From Flammeovirgaceae bacterium (GTDB lineage: Bacteria; Bacteroidota; Bacteroidia; Cytophagales; Cyclobacteriaceae): 64,000 bases of DNA. The stretch's first letter is position 1. Each line of letters opens with the position of its first letter. Location: positions 56,771 through 120,770 of the forward strand of contig JAJTEH010000008.1 in assembly GCA_021298355.1 (NCBI GenBank). The letters are read 5' to 3'. Shown in pieces: positions 33,413 to 39,848 of this stretch. The translations under genes were made by a program, and so were the position numbers. The notes beneath the pieces are model-generated. The model saw only the letters and a program-made list of their open reading frames with translations. It was not told where the DNA came from and did not search any database.

Positions 33413-34102
33413 ATGATAAGCCTGCGCTTTAAAGACAGAAAATTCAATATTGAAAAGTCTTCTATACTGCTTTTTATCCTTTCTATATCAATTCTTACAA
33501 TGCCCTTTTTTGAAGGGTCTGATGCTGAAAGAATTTTGGTGTCTATACTGCTAACGACAATCTGCGTTTTAGAAATATATAGCGATGTTAAACTACCCTT
33601 TTTCTATCGAGTTCAGTTAGTGGTAGGCGGAGTATCGATCGTATTTGCCTGGTTTACCAAAATCGAGAGTTTTCCGAAGTCACTTCTTTTTGCAGAGCAT
33701 TTGTTCTTTACATTTTTCTTTTTGCTGGCCACTATGGGAACAATCTACAAAGTAGCCACCTGCCTAAAGTTAAATAACGATACCATTTTTAACGCCATCA
33801 ACGGATACCTATTTCTCGGGCTTTTTGGCGCGTCAATGGCTTCGGTTTTAGAACTTTTTAATTTTAATGCTTTCAATTTTTCTTCTTCTATAACAGCCGC
33901 TCATGAGTTTGGAAAATTTATCTACTATAGCTTTGTAACACTCACAACAGTGGGTTACGGTGACATAACACCAAATTCAAGTGCCGCCAAAGTGCTCACT
34001 ATTTTTTTATGCACTTCGGGGCAGCTTTATCTTACCGTTTTGGTAGCGTTAATCGTTGGAAAGTACATTTTAAAACTTAGTCTGGAGACCCGGAAAAGGT
34101 AG
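33413..34102 (+). CDS. potassium-channel-like membrane protein (two-pore-helix ion channel domain)
   Basis: A 229-residue inner-membrane protein with about six hydrophobic helices (near 16-32, 38-55, 64-82, 95-115, 128-150, 196-222). Between the last two is a pore loop with the K+ selectivity filter T-T-V-G-Y-G-D (178-184) followed by I-T-P-N-S-S, as in Ion_trans_2 channels. There is no cytoplasmic RCK or cNMP domain after the last helix, only a short basic tail. It probably passes K+; gating is unknown. It stands alone between two copies of a 39-bp repeat, so it may have arrived as a unit. Confidence 0.85.
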   Translation: MISLRFKDRKFNIEKSSILLFILSISILTMPFFEGSDAERILVSILLTTICVLEIYSDVKLPFFYRVQLVVGGVSIVFAWFTKIESFPKSLLFAEHLFFTFFFLLATMGTIYKVATCLKLNNDTIFNAINGYLFLGLFGASMASVLELFNFNAFNFSSSITAAHEFGKFIYYSFVTLTTVGYGDITPNSSAAKVLTIFLCTSGQLYLTVLVALIVGKYILKLSLETRKR

Positions 34103-34126
34103 TAGAAGTAACTCCACTCGCCAACC

Positions 34127-34165
34127 TTTGTAGCGAGGGTGAACGAGGTTAGCTATTCCATCGCA
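34127..34165 (+). repeat. 39-bp repeat, copy B
   Basis: The partner of 33201-33239, beginning 25 bp after the channel stop. It has the same orientation and the same length, with eight substitutions. Confidence 0.6.
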
Positions 34166-34231
34166 TACAGCAATAGTGTTGGTAATTAATTGTTGGCTGT
34201 GTCGCGGGTAACGTTTACTGTATAGTTCTTC

Positions 34232-34831
34232 CTACTTTCTTGCAAATTCTAGTAGCGGACCAATATCATTTTTATCCGCTGCTTTAACTGCAGTCAGATA
34301 TTCTTTTCTTATATCACTGGTTTTTATTAAATCAATAGTAGCTCCCCAGGTGAAAACAGGGTTTCCAAAAATCTTTTCAATTATTAAATCGCCCATCATG
34401 CGCGAGTGTCGGCCATTGCCATTAGAGAAGCAATGAATTGATACAATGCGGTGCTTAAAGCGAACCGCAATTTCATCGGGAGGATAAGTACCATGGTCAA
34501 TCCAATGGTTACAATCATCAAGTAGCTTTCGTAATTCAATGGCCACTTGGTACCTGTCCACACCAATATTTTTATTTGTCTTTCTAAATTCACCAGCCCA
34601 TGCCCACACATCACTATACATTCTCTTGTGAACCAGCTTTATAAAATCCTCTGTAAGGATATCTTCCTTCTTAAATTTTCGAGTAAAGGTCCATCGAATA
34701 GCCTTTTCAATATTTAGTTGCTCAAACTCATCCAACTCTCCGCGTGTTGTAATAGTAGGAATCAACAAGCCTTCTTTCTCCTCTTCGTCAAGAGGTGTTT
34801 GCCCGTCAACTAATTCAAAATCTAATCCCAT
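34232..34831 (-). CDS. mobile mystery protein B (Fic domain)
   Basis: A 199-residue Fic/DOC-fold protein that fits the mobile mystery protein B family (TIGR02613), normally paired with protein A. Fic enzymes transfer AMP or other phosphate-linked groups to proteins. The core helix reads H-C-F-S-N-G-N-G-R-H-S-R (133-144): catalytic His133 and the G-N-G-R anion hole are kept, but the Mg2+-binding Asp/Glu position is Asn137 and the usual Pro is Cys134. No clear inhibitory S/T-x-x-x-E-G-N motif is seen. Its start overlaps the end of the Xre gene by 10 bp, so they are translationally coupled, as in a toxin-antitoxin pair. Confidence 0.85.
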   Translation of the reverse strand: MGLDFELVDGQTPLDEEEKEGLLIPTITTRGELDEFEQLNIEKAIRWTFTRKFKKEDILTEDFIKLVHKRMYSDVWAWAGEFRKTNKNIGVDRYQVAIELRKLLDDCNHWIDHGTYPPDEIAVRFKHRIVSIHCFSNGNGRHSRMMGDLIIEKIFGNPVFTWGATIDLIKTSDIRKEYLTAVKAADKNDIGPLLEFARK

Positions 34832-35277
34832 AAGTAGCGGGGCATTTCTTGTTTAATGTCATTGGCTAATTCACGCACATCTTGTTCAAAACGTTCTTTG
34901 CTCACTTGTTGGTCTTCAAGCTTCATTGTGTTATCAGTGCGCATTACAATTTTTCTGGCAACGGCCATGGCTTGCTTATCCACCATGTTCTCGAAAGAAC
35001 TCTCCTTAGGAACAAAACCATAGACCAATTTCATGTCCATGGCATGAGCTACCTCACGTAAATTTTTTAAAGTGATATTTCCATTCTTTTCTCGATCCTC
35101 AATTTCTTGGGCACTTTGGGCAGTTATACCCAAACGGGTACCAAATTGCCGGAACGACATTTTCAATGCCGTACGTATGCCATGAATCCAGCCTTTGGCC
35201 GGGGCCTCCGGAAAACTAGCCAAACCAGCCAATTTCCTGTCTAATTGTTCAATTTGAAGCTTCTTTAAATTTTTCAT
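34822..35277 (-). CDS. mobile mystery protein A (Xre-type HTH regulator)
   Basis: A 151-residue DNA-binding protein. Residues about 35-95 form an Xre helix-turn-helix (M-S-F-R-Q-F-G-T-R-L-G-I-T-A-Q-S-A-Q-E-I-E). The preceding Q-L-D-R-K-L-A-G-L and G-W-I-H-G-I-R-T-A-L segments are typical of mobile mystery protein A (TIGR02612). It is the probable antitoxin or repressor for the Fic partner. The open frame runs upstream to 35334 through operator DNA, but ATG 35275-35277 is the natural start. Four palindromes lie directly upstream, one of them touching the start codon, which points to tight autoregulation. Confidence 0.87.
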   Translation of the reverse strand: MKNLKKLQIEQLDRKLAGLASFPEAPAKGWIHGIRTALKMSFRQFGTRLGITAQSAQEIEDREKNGNITLKNLREVAHAMDMKLVYGFVPKESSFENMVDKQAMAVARKIVMRTDNTMKLEDQQVSKERFEQDVRELANDIKQEMPRYLWD

Positions 35278-35393
35278 AAGGCTATAGCCTGATAAATGCT
35301 TATCAAATATCAGGCTATAACCTGATAAATACAAATTAAATATCAGGCTATAACCTGATAAATGGTATCAAAAAATCAGGCTTTAGCCTGATA
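35276..35393. promoter_or_regulatory. array of four palindromic operators, about 33-bp spacing
   Basis: TATCAGGCTATAACCTGATA occurs at 35308-35327 and 35341-35360. Variants occur at 35276-35294 (start truncated, abutting the Xre ATG) and 35374-35393 (loop CTTTAG). Each is ATCAGG/CCTGAT around a six-base centre. Centres are about 33 bp apart, three helical turns, so proteins bound to them lie on one face. The site is ideal for cooperative autorepression by the adjacent Xre protein. Confidence 0.8.
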
Positions 35394-35730
35394 ACCAATT
35401 AAATTTCAGGCACTCATTAGCATTTGCTGTGTGATAACAGTTTTTTCAGAGTTTAACAGAGATTTATAAAAAACACCCCTTTTCACTTGAAATAATGTAG
35501 CCACAATGCCTGCAAACAGTATTTTTTCGTGTGCCACTAATCTGAAATTGTGCCTTTTTTTATCTTTTAGTTCACTCATTAATCTGAAATTTTACCCTTC
35601 TGTTTCAATTATAATCTAAAATAATACTAAAGTTCTTTCAAAAATTATCACACCAAATGTTTATCGTGAAGATAACATAGGCGCCTTGCGAAAACTTACA
35701 CGTCAACAAATTGCTGATCCATACATCAGA

Positions 35731-35862
35731 ATGATGGCGAGAGCGTATGAATTCACTTCTACTTTAAAGCAAGAGAGCATAGACGAAATGGAGCAATACT
35801 TAGTGGCATGTGATGCCTTCAAAGAACCAAAAGAAGGAAAGTTAAAATTTGAAGTGAGGTAG
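35731..35862 (+). pseudogene. C-terminal gene fragment, origin unknown
   Basis: An open frame extends from about 35630 (no ATG) to TAG 35860-35862. Translated, it looks like real protein (L-R-K-L-T-R-Q-Q-I-A-D-P-Y-I-R, then M-M-A-R-A-Y-E-F, ending G-K-L-K-F-E-V-R); from the first ATG it gives 43 residues. It has no start signals and stops 107 bp before the right att-like repeat, as expected of debris at an island edge. I cannot name the parent family. Confidence 0.4.
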
Positions 35863-35968
35863 TGCACCGCACATCACTCATAAGATTGTAAGGTTAAAAA
35901 TTTTTTCTAAAAAGTAGTTTTTTGAAAAAAAACAAAGGATTGCAAAAAGTAACGAATGCCTATATGTC

Positions 35969-36033
35969 GACTCATGATCAGGTGGTCGCTGGTTCGATCT
36001 CAGCAAGGCCCACTCAAATTCAAGCAGTTACAA
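35969..36033 (+). repeat. right direct repeat (att-like), remnant of tRNA 3' half
   Basis: A 65-base copy of 21696-21760 with two substitutions, beginning in the anticodon arm and passing through a full T-arm and acceptor 3' strand. There is no 5' tRNA half before it, so it cannot give a tRNA. Confidence 0.85.
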
Positions 36034-36055
36034 TAGTTGTAACTGCTTTTTTTTG
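36023..36055 (+). terminator. copied tRNA terminator
   Basis: AGCAGTTACAA / TTGTAACTGCT is a perfect eleven-base stem with loop TAG (36023-36047) and eight T residues. It corresponds to the terminator after the complete tRNA, with a changed loop. Confidence 0.85.
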
Positions 36056-36380
36056 AAAAAAAATACCCTCATTTCCATCAATCTATCATTCTGAAATAGT
36101 GTACATCCAATACTAAATTCGAACTTATTTTACCTGATACCATTTCGATTTTTGGATGTTCTGTTGGATGGATGTTGATTATTATTCTTAAAAATTTATT
36201 CAAAACCAAACCATTTTTAGGGCAGGCTAAACTTTTTTCAATATGTAAAATCTTATGACAATTAAACTAGACATGCAGAACAGAGATTAAGAAAGGAAGA
36301 AGGAAAAGTGAGCAAAGAATTTTACAAAATGAAAACAACTTGATGTGGAGATAATCTTATAGTTTTTCTAAATTGCATAC

Positions 36381-36638
36381 ATGACAGCTACAACATATAA
36401 ATTGACAATTGAAAATAGCCAAGCTGGTAAAAAGTTATTGCAACAGATTAAAAGATCAACGGCCGTATCTTCTATAAAGGTTGAAAGACTGAAGAAAGAT
36501 TTAAAAGCTCGTAGTGTAAAAATTATGAAGAAGTTTGAAGCAGACGAAGACCAACGACTAGGCAAGTTGATGGATAAAGTAAGAACCGGCAAAAGAGCCA
36601 GCAGGAAATCAGTGATGGCAGTTTTAAACAAAAAATGA
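36381..36638 (+). CDS. antitoxin of a RelE/ParE-type toxin-antitoxin pair (putative)
   Basis: An 85-residue basic, helical protein. The N-terminus (T-Y-K-L-T-I-E-N-S-Q-A-G-K-K-L-L-Q-Q-I) fits a short antitoxin DNA-binding or dimerisation segment. The rest is coiled-coil-like (K-A-R-S-V-K-I-M-K-K-F-E). It is identified as antitoxin mainly from its position: the stop overlaps the next start as ATGA and that product is RelE-like. It lies just outside the putative island. Confidence 0.65.
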   Translation: MTATTYKLTIENSQAGKKLLQQIKRSTAVSSIKVERLKKDLKARSVKIMKKFEADEDQRLGKLMDKVRTGKRASRKSVMAVLNKK

Positions 36639-36904
36639 AGGTTGTATTCGACAAATCCTTCCTTAAATCCATCAAGAAAATTAAAAATACAGAAGTCGAG
36701 CAATCAATAGCTACCGTTATTCAAGAAGTAGAGCAAGCTCATTCCATTCGGGATATATTATCCGTTAAGAAATTACAAGGTTACAAAAGCTATTACAGAA
36801 TTAGAGTTGGTAGTTATCGCATAGGCATAAAGCTTATAGATAAAACTACCGTTGAATTCATTGTGACAGCCAGTCGCGATGAGATATACCGGATTTTTCC
36901 TTGA
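36635..36904 (+). CDS. RelE/ParE family toxin
   Basis: An 89-residue protein with the RelE/ParE fold pattern: V-V-F-D-K-S-F-L-K-S-I-K-K-I at the start, a helical pair, then V-K-K-L-Q-G-Y-K-S-Y-Y-R-I-R-V-G-S-Y-R-I-G-I and a final strand I-V-T-A-S-R-D-E-I-Y-R. The Y-Y-R-I-R-x-G-x-Y-R core and Arg-rich strands suit ribosome-dependent mRNA cleavage, but a gyrase target cannot be excluded. Translation is coupled to the antitoxin by ATGA. Confidence 0.85.
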   Translation: MKVVFDKSFLKSIKKIKNTEVEQSIATVIQEVEQAHSIRDILSVKKLQGYKSYYRIRVGSYRIGIKLIDKTTVEFIVTASRDEIYRIFP

Positions 36905-37131
36905 AATTGCTAATTGAATATTGCAATAGATTTAGCTAAAGACTAATAACAGTTTTAATCCACTTTTCTTATCAATAGGTGTTTTTACCTATTCAACATT
37001 TGTGAATATTTCTTACATTTTCATTCTAAATGAATGGTTATGCATGGTAAGAAATCCACTGAAGATAATGAATGCTAAACAGTTTCTATAATGAAAAGCA
37101 TTGAATAAATTTAACTTGAATTATTTAATAT

Positions 37132-37752
37132 ATGCATCAAGAACTATATACTGTTATTAAACGGAAATCAGCACAGATATTAAAATCAATTTTACCAGGT
37201 CTAATTGTTCTGGAGGTTGTTTTTGATAGAGGTTTCTTCTCAGTTATCCCCAATGACATTTACTCATTCATTTTGTTTTTGATATGGGCAATTTTTTTGA
37301 GTATTCCTTTTCATACTTTTCCGCCATACGATGTCGATTTCTTTTTAGAAAATATTACTAAAGAATTATATCCCACCATTACCAGACAAGCTAGTGTTGA
37401 GCCATTTAATGAACAATATGTTAAGCCAAGTGAATTAAATGAAGAAGCCACTAGTGAAGATAAAAAGGATAAGGAGAAAAAAGAGGAAGAATATGAAGAT
37501 TTGTATGATGAGTTTCATTTAGGATTTGTAATACTTAACTCATTAGTTTTCTACCTGCTAATTAAACTCCTTAATTCTTATACCATTATAGAAACGAATT
37601 TTATTGATATACCCAAAGAGATACTTTATTATACTTTGGGTGTCATGATCGTTTTTATTTCTAGAGTACAATTAGGAAAAATCTATACCAGGATAGTCCG
37701 CTATTTTGTTTTAAAGTATTTTGAAAAGGAAAAGAGATATTCAAAAGTATAA
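37132..37752 (+). CDS. membrane protein with charged central loop, function unknown
   Basis: A 206-residue protein with helices near 18-33, 43-62, 130-148 and 162-180. Between the second and third is a strongly acidic/lysine-rich loop (E-E-A-T-S-E-D-K-K-D-K-E-K-K-E-E-E-Y-E-D). The C-terminus is basic. No family is recognised. It starts an apparent operon: the SIR2-like fragment begins 8 bp after its stop. Given decayed defence genes next to it, it may have been a membrane partner in a defence system; that is inference. Confidence 0.6.
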   Translation: MHQELYTVIKRKSAQILKSILPGLIVLEVVFDRGFFSVIPNDIYSFILFLIWAIFLSIPFHTFPPYDVDFFLENITKELYPTITRQASVEPFNEQYVKPSELNEEATSEDKKDKEKKEEEYEDLYDEFHLGFVILNSLVFYLLIKLLNSYTIIETNFIDIPKEILYYTLGVMIVFISRVQLGKIYTRIVRYFVLKYFEKEKRYSKV

Positions 37753-37760
37753 AAATTAAA

Positions 37761-37922
37761 ATGCCAAAGAACATAACATACCTTATTGGGGCTGGAGCGA
37801 GCGCGAATGCTTTACCAGTTGTAAGTGATTTCTTTAAAAATTTGAAGGCTTTTTATGACTCAATTTGTAGTGGCGAATTCGCAAACTCAAAAAGGGTCAT
37901 TAAGATGTTTAGCAAAGTTTGA
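37761..37922 (+). pseudogene. N-terminal fragment of a SIR2-like protein
   Basis: An ATG opens 53 codons whose product starts I-T-Y-L-I-G-A-G-A-S-A-N-A-L-P-V-V. This is the glycine-rich NAD(P)-binding loop of SIR2-like phage-defence proteins. The frame ends at TGA 37920-37922, far short of a complete domain, and downstream sequence in the +1 frame encodes a different-looking C-terminus. The gene is therefore broken, by frameshift or deletion. Confidence 0.6.
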
Positions 37923-38301
37923 TAAGGATACGGGTTTAAGTTTTTATTTGAATGAATTAAATAATCAGTTTGCAAATAGAACTAACAACATATCGATTTT
38001 CATTGATAATCTAACAACGTTTTTGAGATTTCTTCATAATAACAGTTTAATTGATGAATCTGAAAAAATGTTTTATAGAGATGTACTTAGATCTCAGTTA
38101 ACTCCTGAAATACTTTGCTTGGTTTTCTACCTAGCTAAATGTGATGTCATGAAGCACAGAGACCTCAATTTTTTAATTCATAGATTCGAAATGGTTGACT
38201 CAATTCCAAAGGAATTACTTGTTGGTAGAAATGATATTGAAATTCTAGCCCATAGTAAGCAAGACAAACTAATTCCTAGAAATACCAAAGCGAAGGTTTA
38301 G
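37855..38301 (+). pseudogene. C-terminal part of a putative AbiC-like abortive infection protein
   Basis: The 148-codon frame overlaps the SIR2 fragment in another phase. Its first ~25 residues are probably out-of-frame remainder. From about residue 30 it resembles the C-terminal half of putAbiC-type proteins: F-I-D-N-L-T-T-F-L-R-F, then V-L-R-S-Q-L-T-P-E-I-L-C-L-V-F-Y, then a helix ending P-K-E-L-L. No N-terminal part exists. Either an internal deletion fused two defence genes or one gene has a frameshift. Confidence 0.45.
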
Positions 38302-38600
38302 ATTATCTCGGCTTTTTTTGTTCCAGCGAAAGTAATTTCATTTATGTAATAACAATCTTACTTTCTTCACTTATCAATTGATCATACTTAACGTTTATAT
38401 CTCTCTTTAGTAGTTCATAAACTTTAAGACTATCAATAACAAATTGGGATAGAAGTTCGAGGTCAGTTTATTTATAGTTTTTATTTCAATGTAGATCAGT
38501 TGTTGTCGATGAAAAAAATTAATAGATCCAGAGTGCTAATCATGTTTTTATAATTATAACTTAAACCCAATATGTAGTATTCTGATTTTAATTGGTCAAC
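38302..38600. other. gene-free region with possible minus-strand coding debris
   Basis: On the minus strand, 38342-38467 reads as about 41 sensible residues (L-E-L-L-S-Q-F-V-I-D-S-L-K-V-Y-E-L-L-K-R-D) ending at TAA, with no start codon. It may be the tail of another lost gene. Nothing else is seen. Confidence 0.3.
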
Positions 38601-38634
38601 AAAAAAAGCTCCCTCTCAGGAGCTTTTTTTATTT
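38601..38634. terminator. bidirectional terminator
   Basis: AAAAAAAGCTCC (38601-38612) pairs perfectly with GGAGCTTTTTTT (38619-38630) around a six-base loop. It ends the minus-strand caspase operon and any read-through from the plus strand. Confidence 0.9.
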
Positions 38635-38652
38635 TTCTTCTTACTGTTTTTT

Positions 38653-39846
38653 CTATCGTGCAATGAAAAGAAAATCGCTTTCGGGGGCGTTGTCGCCAAA
38701 GGCGCCAAACTTAGGTTGTATTTTTAATTTCTCTACAAAAGTAAACAACTCGGTTAGGGTTAAAATGCCATCCGATCCGCCCTTAGAATATAAGGCTTCT
38801 AAAAAGTTTTTCGCGAACGGAGAGTGTTGCCCTTTTATACCATCCGATACATAGGTTTTACCTCCTGATGTTAAATATTTTCTGGTTTTACTTAACAACT
38901 TTCTGCTTACAAATTCATTCTTACCTTGTTCTTTGTAAATGTCTTCCACAGCACCGCGCGAAGAGGCAAGGGCTTCATCGAACGTACCACCAAAGCAAAC
39001 ATCCATCGTTAAAAATATATGTTCGCATTGTATGTTGTTGATGATGGAACGTAAACGGTTGTGTGATAAGTATGATGTTTTTCCTTCATCGTTAATTAAC
39101 GATTCTGTTGTTACAACAAAACCTTCACCAAAGGTTTGGTCGTAATTGCCATGGCCTGCAAAGAAAATAAAGAGTTGATCTAACGGTTTGTATTTTTTCT
39201 CGGCATACTCGCGTAGTTTTTTAAGTATTTCGGCCTGTGTTGGGTTTTCTACAATCTCAACTTTAAAACCATAGCGTAGTTTTAATTCTTCGCCAATGGT
39301 TCTCGAATCGAAAACAGGGTTTACTAAATCGCTCCAGTATTCGTATTGATCTGTTGCAAAAATTAAAGCGTAATCAGTTCTATCTAAAGTGGTAGCGTTT
39401 GCAATTGCTTCGGCACCTACATTTATTTTTTTAACTGAAGTAGTTTTTATGCCGGCCACATTTTCGGCTGTAATTACAATGTTGTTTTCTCCATCGAGTA
39501 AGGTTAGTCGCTTGTCTACCAACATGTGGTTAAGTTCGGTTTCATTGGGGCGCAACGTTTGCATGGCTTTGTTGGTGCGCATGTCGTTTTCTTTTATGGC
39601 TAACGTAACCGATTTTAGCGGGCTGGTGGCATCCACCGTAAATTTGATGTTTACTTTCCCATCTTCCGAAAAAGATAAATCCGGTATCGGGCTTTGCCAA
39701 GAAATAATGGGGATATCGGCATTTATGTTTTTCTGTTTCGATAAATCAATTTCAAATTCTGATGAGCGTGCATTCAGATTTTGCGCTGTAGCCTGCGTAG
39801 TAAACAGCAGGGCAAAAAACAGCAGAAGGGTATGTACTTTTTTCAT
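38653..39846 (-). CDS. secreted caspase family (C14) peptidase
   Basis: A 397-residue protein: signal peptide cut after A-T-A-Q (residue 22), an Ig-like beta domain at ~45-145 (P-I-P-D-L-S-F-S-E-D-G-K-V-N-I-K-F-T), then a caspase-like domain from ~157. The catalytic dyad is His232 in I-F-F-A-G-H-G and Cys284 in L-T-M-D-V-C-F-G-G, both in the classical contexts. The P1 preference is unknown. The gene begins 2 bp after the stop of the giant T9SS protein, so they share a transcript; processing of a partner surface protein is a plausible but unproven role. Confidence 0.87.
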   Translation of the reverse strand: MKKVHTLLLFFALLFTTQATAQNLNARSSEFEIDLSKQKNINADIPIISWQSPIPDLSFSEDGKVNIKFTVDATSPLKSVTLAIKENDMRTNKAMQTLRPNETELNHMLVDKRLTLLDGENNIVITAENVAGIKTTSVKKINVGAEAIANATTLDRTDYALIFATDQYEYWSDLVNPVFDSRTIGEELKLRYGFKVEIVENPTQAEILKKLREYAEKKYKPLDQLFIFFAGHGNYDQTFGEGFVVTTESLINDEGKTSYLSHNRLRSIINNIQCEHIFLTMDVCFGGTFDEALASSRGAVEDIYKEQGKNEFVSRKLLSKTRKYLTSGGKTYVSDGIKGQHSPFAKNFLEALYSKGGSDGILTLTELFTFVEKLKIQPKFGAFGDNAPESDFLFIAR

Positions 39847-39848
39847 GG

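Larger units (their letters stand above)
21696..36033. mobile_element. putative tRNA-integrated genomic island, about 14.3 kb
   Basis: The segment is bounded by a 65-bp direct repeat of the tRNA 3' half and its flank. The left copy completes a functional tRNA. The right copy is a displaced remnant with two substitutions in the tRNA part (A to G in the anticodon loop, C to T in the T-stem) and a different terminator loop. The contents are accessory: an RtcB/slipin locus with tRNA-like RNAs and a WYL regulator, a large A2M protein, an ion channel and a mobile mystery A/B pair near the right end. No integrase gene is visible, so the element is decayed, was moved in trans, or the repeat arose by another duplication. 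Confidence 0.6.
35863..36380. other. island edge and flank without genes
   Basis: This stretch holds the right att-like repeat (35969-36033) and its terminator (36023-36055). The remaining 325 bases before the antitoxin gene are AT-rich, and I see no open frame or RNA in them. Confidence 0.5.

Noticed and set aside
32922..34231. Integron attC sites around the channel gene
   Set aside because: Only one R-Y-Y-Y-A-A-C-like core could be found and no matching G-T-T-R-R-R-Y partner; the repeats are reported without that claim.
35276..35393. CRISPR array
   Set aside because: The repeats are short palindromes with short AT-rich gaps, number only four, touch a regulator start codon and have no cas genes nearby. 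Operators explain them better.
21740..36033. Integrase or transposase of the island
   Set aside because: No tyrosine or serine recombinase motif was seen in any frame between the repeats; the short fragment at 35731-35862 cannot be identified as one.
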